A DNA stretch of 64,000 bases from Liquorilactobacillus aquaticus DSM 21051 (GTDB lineage Bacteria; Bacillota; Bacilli; Lactobacillales; Lactobacillaceae), in assembly GCF_001436755.1 (NCBI RefSeq), contig NZ_AYZD01000018.1:124001-188000 (forward strand). The letters are read 5' to 3'. Both the position numbers and the translations under genes were made by a program. The notes below the pieces were generated by a model, which was given only the letters and a program-made list of their open reading frames with translations, had not been told where the DNA came from and did not search any database. Positions 56,750 through 64,000 of this stretch are shown piece by piece (the stretch's first letter is position 1; each line of letters opens with the position of its first letter).

Positions 56750-58084
56750 TTGACTAAAGCTATCGATACAACTCAGTTAACTAAATTTAAAAATTCATTA
56801 AAGAATCGTCCAAATCATGAAGTAATCGAGCGTGCTGTAACTAAAAATGGTATTTTGGCTACTTCTGCGGATTATCGTTCTGAAGTTAAAATGGATCCGG
56901 TTTTCTCAATTGATTTAGATACGGGAGATGTAGCTAATCAAAAACAATCAGGTCGTTGCTGGATGTTTGCCGCTCTAAATACAATGCGTCATGATATAAA
57001 AAACAAGTTCAAGGTTCCAAAAGATTTTGAACTTTCTCAAAATTATACGTATTTCTGGGATAAACTCGAAAAAGCAAATTATTTCTATGAAAATGTCCTT
57101 AAAACCGCAGACTTGCCGACTTCTGATCGTAAAGTCAGTTGGTTGATGACCACACCTCAACAAGATGGTGGGCAATGGGATATGATCGTAGCTATCATTC
57201 AAAAATATGGAGTTGTTCCACAATCAGCAATGCCTGAGACCTATAATTCTTCAAAATCAAACGAATTTAACAGCACTTTTAATTTAAAGCTACGTAAAGA
57301 TGCTGTTAAACTTCGTCAGCTGGTTGCAAAACATGCTTCTGACGTACAGATTGAAGCGGAAAAAAATAAAATGCTTGATGATGCTTATCGGATGTTGGCT
57401 TATAGTTTTGGTGAACCACCAGTTAAATTTGATTTTGCTTATCGTGATGCAGAAAAAGCTTATCATCTTGATCGTAACTTAACTCCTCAGACCTTCTTTG
57501 AAAAATATGTTGGGTGGAATCTTGATGATTATGTTTCAATAATCAACGGACCAACTCAAGATAAGCCTTACAACCACATGTATACTGTTGATATGCTCGG
57601 AAATGTCGTCTCTGGTAGGCAGATACGTCATTTGAATGTCGATATGAAAACATTCCGACAGGTTGCTGTTGATCAGCTCAAAGCTGGTGAAAGTGTCTGG
57701 TTTGGTTGTGATGTCGGCCAAGAATCAGATCGTCAAAAAGGTATTATGGACACCAAGCTCTATCATAAAGATGAGTTGTTTGATGTTGATCTAGGTATGT
57801 CTAAAGCTGAACGACTTGACTATGGTGAAAGTTTAATGACACATGCGATGGTTCTCACTGGCGTTGACTTAGTTGACAATCAACCAACAAAATGGAAAGT
57901 TGAAAATTCATGGGGAAAGAAAGTTGGTACTAATGGTTTCTTCGTGATGAGCAATGATTGGATGAATGAATTCTGTTATCAAGTCGTTGTAAATAAAAAG
58001 TATCTTCCTACTGCCTTGCAGGATGTCTTGAAAGAAGAACCAAAAGTCCTTTCTCCATGGGATCCAATGGGATCATTAGCTTAA
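56750..58084 (+). CDS. pepC: Aminopeptidase C (C1B, bleomycin hydrolase family)
   Basis: PepC is a cytoplasmic cysteine aminopeptidase that trims peptides taken up from the medium, typical of lactic acid bacteria. The 444-residue product has the catalytic Cys in NQKQSGRCWMFAALN (about residue 70), His in LMTHAMVLTGVDL and Asn in WKVENSWGKKVG. The hexamer family length fits. I chose the TTG at 56750 after AAGGAG with 10-base spacing, giving an N-terminus that aligns with known PepC; TTG 56726 lies upstream of the Shine-Dalgarno. Confidence 0.96.
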   Translation: MTKAIDTTQLTKFKNSLKNRPNHEVIERAVTKNGILATSADYRSEVKMDPVFSIDLDTGDVANQKQSGRCWMFAALNTMRHDIKNKFKVPKDFELSQNYTYFWDKLEKANYFYENVLKTADLPTSDRKVSWLMTTPQQDGGQWDMIVAIIQKYGVVPQSAMPETYNSSKSNEFNSTFNLKLRKDAVKLRQLVAKHASDVQIEAEKNKMLDDAYRMLAYSFGEPPVKFDFAYRDAEKAYHLDRNLTPQTFFEKYVGWNLDDYVSIINGPTQDKPYNHMYTVDMLGNVVSGRQIRHLNVDMKTFRQVAVDQLKAGESVWFGCDVGQESDRQKGIMDTKLYHKDELFDVDLGMSKAERLDYGESLMTHAMVLTGVDLVDNQPTKWKVENSWGKKVGTNGFFVMSNDWMNEFCYQVVVNKKYLPTALQDVLKEEPKVLSPWDPMGSLA

Positions 58085-58120
58085 AAGTTTGACTTTAGAC
58101 AATAAATTTGCTTGTAAAAT

Positions 58121-58170
58121 AGGCTCAGCCGCTGGTTGGATTGAAAACAATCAGCGGCTGAGCCTTTTAT
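58121..58170 (+). terminator. Terminator after pepC
   Basis: AGGCTCAGCCGCTG (58121-58134) pairs perfectly with CAGCGGCTGAGCCT (58152-58165), followed by a short T run. Confidence 0.9.
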
Positions 58171-58210
58171 ATAGAGCGTTAATTATTTAAAACTCTTCAA
58201 CTGCTTAATC

Positions 58211-58262
58211 ATAAAAAAAAATCGAAACAAATCTACTGAACCTAGTTTTGATTTTGTTATAA
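58211..58262 (-). terminator. Possible terminator after gpmA
   Basis: On the minus strand AAATC and AAAAC pair imperfectly with GTTT and GATTT, followed by nine T. The stem is weak; nothing else is seen in 58171-58326. Confidence 0.4.
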
Positions 58263-58326
58263 ATACTTCAATCATACACTTGCAGTTAAAAATATATGAT
58301 CTGTGTTTCCCGATCATCATTCTGAA

Positions 58327-58998
58327 CTATAAAGTTCTTTTACTCGTAACTCTCAGTTTATGATCTAGTTCATAAACTATTGGAACGGCATTCTCAACTT
58401 CTACTCCATCAATTTTTTCATCACTAATTTCTTCAATATACTTGATCAGTGCTCGCAATGTGCTACCGTGCGCAACAACTAGTTGATTTTCCCCATGAAG
58501 CAGCTGTGGAGCAATATTATCCAGCCAATAGGGTATAATCCGTTCAGAGGCCATTTTCAAACTTTCACCTAGCGGGAGTATATCATTTGAGTATCTATCA
58601 TAACGGCGATCATAATCTGGATGATCCATTAATGGTGGGATCGCATCATAACTCCGGCGCCACAAAGCCACTTGATGTTTTCCATATATTTGACGCGATA
58701 AATCCTTGTTGATACCTCGCAAAGCTCCATAATGACGCTCATTCAAACGCCAATTTTTTCGAATTGGAACAGCTGTCTGACTTATCGTCGACAGCACTAT
58801 GTTGGCTGTTTTAATTGCACGCACTAAAAATGATGTATGAACAGTTGAAAAAAATATTTTTTCTTTTTTAAGGAGTTCTCCAGCTTTCTTTGCCTCTTTC
58901 GCACCTTCTTCAGTCAGCAATGAATCTGTCCACCCAGTATAAGTATTAGTCTGATTAGCCTGACTTTGCCCATGACGCAGTAATACTAATTTAACCAA
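58327..58998 (-). CDS. gpmA: 2,3-bisphosphoglycerate-dependent phosphoglycerate mutase
   Basis: This glycolytic enzyme converts 3-phosphoglycerate to 2-phosphoglycerate. The 223-residue product has the histidine phosphatase motif [20 protein letters not shown], the Glu-bearing [15 protein letters not shown] and the second catalytic His in [17 protein letters not shown]. It lacks the usual WN before NxxxxGW, so it may be a second GpmA-like copy, not the main one. The TTG at 58998 follows AAGGAAGG. Confidence 0.85.
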   Translation of the reverse strand: MVKLVLLRHGQSQANQTNTYTGWTDSLLTEEGAKEAKKAGELLKKEKIFFSTVHTSFLVRAIKTANIVLSTISQTAVPIRKNWRLNERHYGALRGINKDLSRQIYGKHQVALWRRSYDAIPPLMDHPDYDRRYDRYSNDILPLGESLKMASERIIPYWLDNIAPQLLHGENQLVVAHGSTLRALIKYIEEISDEKIDGVEVENAVPIVYELDHKLRVTSKRTL

Positions 58999-59091
58999 TT
59001 CGCTCGCCCTTCCTTTTTATTAAGGTTTACCCCATATCATACCAAATTTTGAACCAGCATAAAAGCTACATCCATTTATACTAAGTTATTA

Positions 59092-59122
59092 TAAAAAACA
59101 GCTCTCATAATTCGAAAGCTGT
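59092..59122 (-). terminator. Terminator after the NlpC/P60 gene
   Basis: ACAGCTCTC pairs with GAAAGCTGT around an AT-rich loop, followed by six T on the minus strand. Confidence 0.7.
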
Positions 59123-59157
59123 CCAAAATTATTATTTAATTAACATTATTTAACGCG

Positions 59158-60393
59158 CTACTTCAAACGTCCTGCAAAAGATGGTGTGAAAGTTGAGATG
59201 CTTCCAACTTTAACATTTTGCCCTGTCTGAGGAGCATGAACATACTGACCGCCACCAATATAGATAGCTACGTGATAGCTGCTTCCCTTTGAACCCCAGA
59301 AAAGCAAGTCCCCCGGCTGTGCCTGCGAAACAGATTCATAAGAGACATAGCCCTCTTGTGCAGCCGTATTATGAGGTAAAGATACTCCAAATTTGCCGTA
59401 GACATAAGCAGTTAATCCTGAACAATCCATTCCCGAGAGCGATGCACCACCCCAAACATATGGAATACCCATTCTTGTCAAGGACAAAGCAGCAGAAACT
59501 GCTGATCCTGTATCTACACTAGAAGAACTTGGTACACTAGAAGAGGTTGAACTGCTACTAGAAGCTGCGTTATTAGCCTCACTGTTGGTGCTATTGTTAA
59601 CACTAGTCGTAGTTTTGTTATTATTATTGTTGTTCGATAAATTAGTTACATTTGCCGCTTTGTTACCACTGGAAGAAGCAGCCACAACATTCGTTAGATT
59701 TTCTGTTTTATTCGTAACATCGGTCGCAGCTTTATTAGCAGTTGCCAAAGCTTTAACAGCAACTGTTGAGTCTTTAGTTGTCTTAACAGTGGTGGCTGCC
59801 TTTTTAGCTGCTGCTAAAGCATTTTCTGCTTTTTTCTTATCGGCATCTTCTTTTGCTTTCTTAACTTGCAGCTCCGTTTTTTGAACTGCTAAGTCAGCCA
59901 TATCTGACTGTAATTTTGTATTAACTTTCTTTTGCTGAGTTGCAGCAAGATCTATGCTTTCTTTATCGGCAGCAACTTTTAATTTATCTTTCTTTTGATC
60001 TGATAGTGTTTGATTGTTGGCATGAACCATGGTTGCGACTGTAGTGACACGATCTACAGCATCACTAAGGCTATTTGAATCAGTTACAAATTGGATAACA
60101 GAACTTGTGTCATTAAGTTGCGCTGAACGTGCTTGCTTAGCCAAGTGTGCTTTACGCGCATCGATATTTTTGTTCAAAGACTGGATTTCTTGAGCATCAA
60201 CAGTCTGCTTTTCTTGAAGCTTCGATATTTTTTTTTGACCATCCGAGATCAAAGATTGTGTTTGATCAATCTTTTGATTCACATCACTTATTTTACTAGA
60301 CGTATCTGAAGCTGAAACCCCCGTTTTTAAACCGAAAATAACTAACGCTGTTACCATTGCAGTTGTAACCCTTACCAAATTATTTTTCCCCAT
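59158..60393 (-). CDS. Secreted peptidoglycan endopeptidase, coiled coil plus NlpC/P60
   Basis: A 411-residue exported cell-wall hydrolase. It has a signal peptide (hydrophobic VTTAMVTALVIFGL, likely cleavage after VSA), a long coiled-coil region of about 190 residues, a Ser/Asn/Thr/Ala-rich linker of about 80 residues, and a C-terminal NlpC/P60 domain with catalytic Cys324 (GMDCSGLTAYVYG), His374 (SSYHVAIYIGGGQYVHA) and His386. The layout matches B. subtilis CwlO and lactobacillus p40/p75-type proteins, which are activated by FtsEX. The start is ATG 60393 after AGAGGTG; a WalR-type site lies upstream. Confidence 0.93.
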   Translation of the reverse strand: MGKNNLVRVTTAMVTALVIFGLKTGVSASDTSSKISDVNQKIDQTQSLISDGQKKISKLQEKQTVDAQEIQSLNKNIDARKAHLAKQARSAQLNDTSSVIQFVTDSNSLSDAVDRVTTVATMVHANNQTLSDQKKDKLKVAADKESIDLAATQQKKVNTKLQSDMADLAVQKTELQVKKAKEDADKKKAENALAAAKKAATTVKTTKDSTVAVKALATANKAATDVTNKTENLTNVVAASSSGNKAANVTNLSNNNNNNKTTTSVNNSTNSEANNAASSSSSTSSSVPSSSSVDTGSAVSAALSLTRMGIPYVWGGASLSGMDCSGLTAYVYGKFGVSLPHNTAAQEGYVSYESVSQAQPGDLLFWGSKGSSYHVAIYIGGGQYVHAPQTGQNVKVGSISTFTPSFAGRLK

Positions 60394-60483
60394 GAACTTC
60401 ACACCTCTACCGATCATTAATATTATTAACATTTCCTTAAGTAACCACGCTTATAATATTATCATTAAGCGGGGAGTCACAGC

Positions 60484-60500
60484 ATTACATTATATTTACA
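60484..60500 (-). promoter_or_regulatory. WalR (YycF) box upstream of the NlpC/P60 gene
   Basis: On the minus strand TGTAAA, five bases, TGTAAT, an exact fit to TGTWAH-N5-TGTWAH. It lies about 90 bases before the start codon, just upstream of AT-rich -10 candidates (TATTAT, TATAAG). WalKR controls CwlO- and LytE-type hydrolases in Firmicutes. The rest of 60510-60745 is AT-rich with no further feature. Confidence 0.7.
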
Positions 60501-60749
60501 AAATACCCTTATAATTGCTTTTTTTACTCCTAATATTACATTTATGTTTCTAAAGTTACAAAGTCGATCTTTTACCGTCATTGCTGACTATATGTGACCC
60601 TCTTTTCTTATATTACTCGTTAATATTAATTAAATATTACTTATGTAACCTTAAAGTAAACTATAGTTATGTTGTGAGCATATATTTTATTCATTTTTCA
60701 AATTTAGACATAGCATGCCTCTTTTCGAAAAATAAGTTATCCACAAAAT

Positions 60750-60810
60750 AAAAAAGCGCTCTTCATAAAAAGCTGAACAAAATAACAGTTCAGTATTATG
60801 GAGAGTGCTT
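60750..60810 (-). terminator. Terminator after the EamA-family transporter gene
   Basis: On the minus strand AAGCACTCTCCATAA pairs with TTATGAAGAGCGCTT and an inner CTGAAC with GTTCAG, followed by six T. It lies just after the stop at 60863. Confidence 0.75.
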
Positions 60811-60862
60811 CTGCAGTCTATAACTGCTCTAAAAAACAAAAAAGCCTAATTGACTAATTCTA

Positions 60863-61822
60863 TTAAGACCTTGGCGCAGCATCAATGTTTTCTTCTTTAA
60901 CTTTATTACCGATAAAGGTAACAACAGAGCCAATTAAAATAACAACGATTCCAATAATCGTTAATATTGATATTTTTTCCCCAATTAAAAGAGCAGCTAA
61001 AATTGGAGCAAGACCTGGTTTAATGAAAAACACAAGGGAAGCAGTTGAAACATTTGATCTTTCCATCGCCAGAAAATAAAACGCAAAACCACCGCCAGTG
61101 ACACATACACCTAAATAAAAAAGCATTGGAAGAGATGAAAACGTAATATTTTGAATTATAGGCAGGTCTTTAAAACTCGATAATGAGCTGCTTTTCCCTA
61201 ACCAACGTGCAATTGCAGGGATATGTGTCAGCCAAGAAATAATCAACAGTTCAGCTGTTCCTGCGATAAAAGTATAGCAAGTCATAACAATTCCATTTAA
61301 ACCGCGCTTGGTAGATCCATAACGTGAAACAATTGAATAAAAGCCAAAGGTAACAGCAGATAAAAGTGCTAAAATAATTCCAACAGGCCGTGATAAGTGG
61401 GCAGGATCAATAATAATTAGTAAACCAATAATTGAAATGACTACGGCCAGCAGATTAGCTCGTCCAAGGCGTTCATGCAAAATCAAAAAAGCAAAGATCA
61501 ATGCAAAAACTGGATTGCAACTAAATAGCACTGCAACAGTTGAAGCCTTGGTTGAAACTACAGCAAGCTGGAACAATGACATACTGACAATGACACATAA
61601 AAAGCCTGTGATTAAAAACAAAATCCAATCTTGTTTTGTTAATGCTCGTTTGCTTTGTTTAAGAGACTTATTAGCAATCGGCAGTAGAACTAGGCTTCCT
61701 ATAAAAAAACGAATCAAATTCAATTGAATAGGATTAAAAGTTGCCCCCGCCACTTTTAATGCGATCTCCATTGAACTGAACATTAATGTTGATATCAAAA
61801 CATAAATTATCGTCCTTTTCAC
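60863..61822 (-). CDS. EamA/DMT-family transporter
   Basis: A 319-residue transporter with ten predicted helices in two EamA repeats (residues about 5-135 and 150-300). Recognisable stretches are FNPIQLNLIRFFIGSLVLLP, TKASTVAVLFSCNPVFALIF in repeat 1 and LVFFIKPGLAPILAALLIGE in repeat 2. The substrate cannot be told from sequence; relatives export amino acids or other metabolites. The GTG at 61822 lies eight bases after GGGAG. It is 12 bases downstream of the AEC gene and probably co-transcribed. Confidence 0.88.
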   Translation of the reverse strand: MKRTIIYVLISTLMFSSMEIALKVAGATFNPIQLNLIRFFIGSLVLLPIANKSLKQSKRALTKQDWILFLITGFLCVIVSMSLFQLAVVSTKASTVAVLFSCNPVFALIFAFLILHERLGRANLLAVVISIIGLLIIIDPAHLSRPVGIILALLSAVTFGFYSIVSRYGSTKRGLNGIVMTCYTFIAGTAELLIISWLTHIPAIARWLGKSSSLSSFKDLPIIQNITFSSLPMLFYLGVCVTGGGFAFYFLAMERSNVSTASLVFFIKPGLAPILAALLIGEKISILTIIGIVVILIGSVVTFIGNKVKEENIDAAPRS

Positions 61823-61834
61823 AACTGATACTCC

Positions 61835-62782
61835 CTATCCTATATTTTGTGTTATAACCATTAAAATTGGCACTACAATCAATGAAATTAACGTAGTTTC
61901 AGTAACCATCACAGCAGCATAATCCGAATCGGCATTATATAGATTAGCAACAACGGGTGCGTTAGTCATCACTGGCATTGCTGATTGTAAAATAAAGACC
62001 TGCTTCATTATCAACGGCATATCCGCGGGAATGACCAATAGGGACATTAATAAAGGTGCACAGATAAAACGCCCCAACAAAATTAGTACATTATCCTTTC
62101 TCAAGGCCAATTTATTTAATCCTGCATGCGAAACTGAAATACCGATAAAAATCATTGATAATGGAATGGTTAAGCTACCAATATAATCCAAATCAGAATT
62201 AACGAAATCGGGTAATTCAATTCCTAACAACACAAAGATAACACCTACGATAAATCCTAATAATGGGGGGGAAAATATTTTTCCAAGTGTTTTCTTTAAA
62301 TCAAACTTTATTTCCTGCCCGCCGTCACGTTGAATAAGATATGTGCCCAGCGTCCAAAAAATTGTCGTATTCGCCATATAATAAATCAATACATATGGAA
62401 TACTTTCACTCCCGAAAAGAGCCTGATTAATCGGCAGGCCTACAAAAACTGTATTTGAATTAAAAAACATTGATGAAAATAGTCCAGCGTGACTATCCCG
62501 TATCTTACAAATACGCACAAGTGCAAAAGCAATTGCCATTAAAATCATCATGGATACGACAGGAAAACGCAAATCTGGTATCATTTTTGCTAAATCCTCT
62601 GCAGAAAACTTACTCATTATTGTTGAAACCATATAACAAGGCAATGAAATTTGGGTAACGATTCTTGCAATCAATTTAGTTGATTTTTCATCAAACCACT
62701 TTCGCTCTGCCAAAACATATCCAAGAATAATCATGACTAAAATAATTAAAACCCCAGATATACTATGTTCAAAAACTTGCAT
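61835..62782 (-). CDS. AEC family transporter (auxin efflux carrier/malate permease type)
   Basis: A 315-residue membrane protein of the AEC family. It has about ten helices with the family stretches VMIILGYVLAERKWFDEKST, MFFNSNTVFVGLPINQALFG, IPLSMIFIGISVSHAGL and MPVMTNAPVVANLYN. Members in lactic acid bacteria include the malate permease MleP, but no malolactic gene is adjacent, so the substrate stays open. The start is ATG 62782 after AGAAGTGA; a longer frame adds seven residues without a site. It shares the divergent region with the LCP gene. Confidence 0.87.
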   Translation of the reverse strand: MQVFEHSISGVLIILVMIILGYVLAERKWFDEKSTKLIARIVTQISLPCYMVSTIMSKFSAEDLAKMIPDLRFPVVSMMILMAIAFALVRICKIRDSHAGLFSSMFFNSNTVFVGLPINQALFGSESIPYVLIYYMANTTIFWTLGTYLIQRDGGQEIKFDLKKTLGKIFSPPLLGFIVGVIFVLLGIELPDFVNSDLDYIGSLTIPLSMIFIGISVSHAGLNKLALRKDNVLILLGRFICAPLLMSLLVIPADMPLIMKQVFILQSAMPVMTNAPVVANLYNADSDYAAVMVTETTLISLIVVPILMVITQNIG

Positions 62783-62958
62783 AGCTTCACTTCTCTTTCT
62801 CACTATTCATATATTAAACATTCATAAGTATATCACAATTTTGTAACACTAATTGAAAGACTATCCAAAAACAACGGTTTTTGATTGAGGTTAAAATGTT
62901 AATTATTTAATTTACTATTAAACATCTTTTTTACTATCCAAATTTTAACATTAAGTAG

Positions 62959-62964
62959 TATAAT
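62959..62964 (+). promoter_or_regulatory. -10 element of the LCP gene promoter
   Basis: A perfect TATAAT about 32 bases before the LCP start. The -35 is unclear. Confidence 0.5.
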
Positions 62965-62996
62965 TCATACATAATGTCGAATTTAAGGAGTTTTTT

Positions 62997-64000
62997 ATGA
63001 ATAATAATGATAAAAGTTCTGAAGAACTGATTGACACTCCGCTACGCAGAAACAATGGTTCTTCACATCGAAAGAAAAGCCCGCGGGGAAAACGACGTCT
63101 CATATGTACTATCTTGCTAAGTTTAATTCTCATTCTCTTCTATGGGGCAGCTTTCTACACTTATAATATGTTGGGTGTTGCAAAAGAAACAATCAATAAA
63201 ACTTTTAAACAAACAAATGTGAAAAAGTCACGTAATGTCTCTCAGGTTTTAAAAGATAAAAAACCATTTTCTGTTCTTCTACTGGGAACAGATACCGGAG
63301 ATCTAGGTCGAAGTGATAAGGGACGTACCGATACGATTATAATCGCAACAGTAAATCCGCAAACAAAACGTGCTACCTTGACCAGTATCCCAAGAGATAC
63401 GCAGGTCAAAATCAGTGGTAGTGAAAATGCATATGACAAAATAAATTCTGCATATACTATCGGTGGTACAGCTGCTGCTGTTAAGACTGTTCAGAACACA
63501 CTACATGTCCCAATTGACTTTTATCTATTAGTCAATATGGGTGGTCTACGCAAAGTCGTTGATGCTTTAGGCGGAGTCACAGTTACACCACAACTGACCT
63601 TCAAGTACAGTTACGCTAATGTAGTCAAGGGAAAAACTGTTAAATTGAACGGACAAGAAGCACTAGCCTATTCACGCATGCGCTATAGTGATCCGGAAGG
63701 CGATTACGGAAGACAGAAGCGCCAAAAACAAATTATTACGGCCATAGCAAATAAGGCTGCTTCCACTGCTTCTCTTGCTAACTACAAAAAGATATTATCA
63801 ACAATTGAAGATAATATGCAGACAGATATGACTTACGATGACATGCTTACGATCGAAACAAATTATAAATCTGCAGCAAATTCAATCAAATCTTATGTTC
63901 TACAAGGTACAGATGCAACACTTAATGGTCTTTCATACCAAGTTGTTTCAGCCAAAGAAAAGAAAAAGATTTCCAACAAAATTCGAAATGAGTTAAATTT
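62997..64000 (+). CDS. LytR-CpsA-Psr (LCP) family protein, C-terminus beyond window
   Basis: LCP proteins attach wall teichoic acids or capsule polymers to peptidoglycan. The frame runs from ATG 62997, after AAGGAG, and is open at the window end (334 codons seen). It has a basic cytoplasmic start, one membrane helix (about 36-55, CTILLSLILILFYGAAFYTY) and an extracellular LCP domain with FSVLLLGTDTGD, GRTDTIIIATVNP, TSIPRDTQVKI and YSRMRYSDPEGDYGRQKRQK, which carry the Arg and Asp residues binding the polyprenyl pyrophosphate. TagO at 13975-15102 makes the lipid-linked precursor for such polymers. Confidence 0.93.
   Translation, partial: MNNNDKSSEELIDTPLRRNNGSSHRKKSPRGKRRLICTILLSLILILFYGAAFYTYNMLGVAKETINKTFKQTNVKKSRNVSQVLKDKKPFSVLLLGTDTGDLGRSDKGRTDTIIIATVNPQTKRATLTSIPRDTQVKISGSENAYDKINSAYTIGGTAAAVKTVQNTLHVPIDFYLLVNMGGLRKVVDALGGVTVTPQLTFKYSYANVVKGKTVKLNGQEALAYSRMRYSDPEGDYGRQKRQKQIITAIANKAASTASLANYKKILSTIEDNMQTDMTYDDMLTIETNYKSAANSIKSYVLQGTDATLNGLSYQVVSAKEKKKISNKIRNELN

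Noticed and set aside
59490-59700. Possible short tandem repeats
   Set aside because: Codon-level low complexity of the Ser/Asn/Thr linker in a secreted protein, not a DNA repeat array.
59585-59884. Plus-strand Val/Leu-rich frame of 99 codons
   Set aside because: It is the complement of the Ser/Asn/Ala repeat linker and coiled coil of the NlpC/P60 gene; no start signals.

Overview
The window reads as ordinary chromosome of a low-GC Firmicute, most likely a member of the Lactobacillaceae. The evidence is AT-rich DNA, AGGAGG-type ribosome binding sites with many TTG/GTG starts, a CIRCE-controlled groESL, PepC, class Ib ribonucleotide reductase, a folate ECF transporter behind a tetrahydrofolate riboswitch, and gene orders shared with Bacillus subtilis and lactobacilli. 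About 56 genes are supported, most on the minus strand. I see no rRNA, tRNA, insertion sequence, prophage or CRISPR array. The genus is inference; no search was possible.

Layout. 1-10.2 kb (minus): secA, prfB (programmed +1 frameshift), ftsE-ftsX, then a MinJ-like PDZ membrane protein, phoP-phoR and pstS-pstC (cut by the window edge). 10.4-15.1 kb: hpf, comFA-comFC, a plus-strand YigZ/IMPACT gene and tagO. 15.4-17.3 kb: a KimA-type potassium transporter. 17.6-26.6 kb resembles the B. subtilis ydi region: groES-groEL, CPBP protease, rex, an ABC-F ATPase, a gene-poor kilobase with one 50-residue membrane protein, then tsaB-rimI-tsaD. 26.8-29.3 kb: THF riboswitch-folT, an acyl-ACP thioesterase and rsmI.

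28.4-36.1 kb is a compact replication, repair and translation block (tadA, SRP RNA, dnaX, ebfC, recR, yaaL, tmk, darA, holB, yabA, rsmI) in nearly the B. subtilis order. 36.2-40.0 kb (plus): nrdH, two broken gene remnants, nrdE and nrdF, behind a tandem pair of NrdR-box-like sites. 40.3-42.9 kb: mprF. 43.1-54.9 kb (minus): radA, yacL, gltX, cysS, mrnC, rlmB, rae1, rpmG, secE, nusG, a DUF915-type hydrolase, rplK, rplA, rplJ, rplL, with an L10 leader and two apparent L1-binding mRNA sites. 55.0-58.1 kb: dut, and on the plus strand a small GNAT protein, rpiA and pepC. 58.3-64 kb: gpmA, a secreted NlpC/P60 hydrolase behind a WalR-type site, two metabolite transporters and a LytR-CpsA-Psr protein that runs off the edge.

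The genes fall into a few working groups: phosphate sensing and uptake, protein export and cell division, protein folding, t6A tRNA modification, DNA replication and dNTP supply, translation, and cell-wall construction and remodelling. I found no convincing undescribed system. The best leads are regulatory or structural: the duplicated L1 operator, the hydrolase inside the nusG-rplK interval, the minJ-phoPR-pst transcription unit, the decayed DNA between nrdH and nrdE, and the 50-residue membrane protein with its own promoter and terminator.
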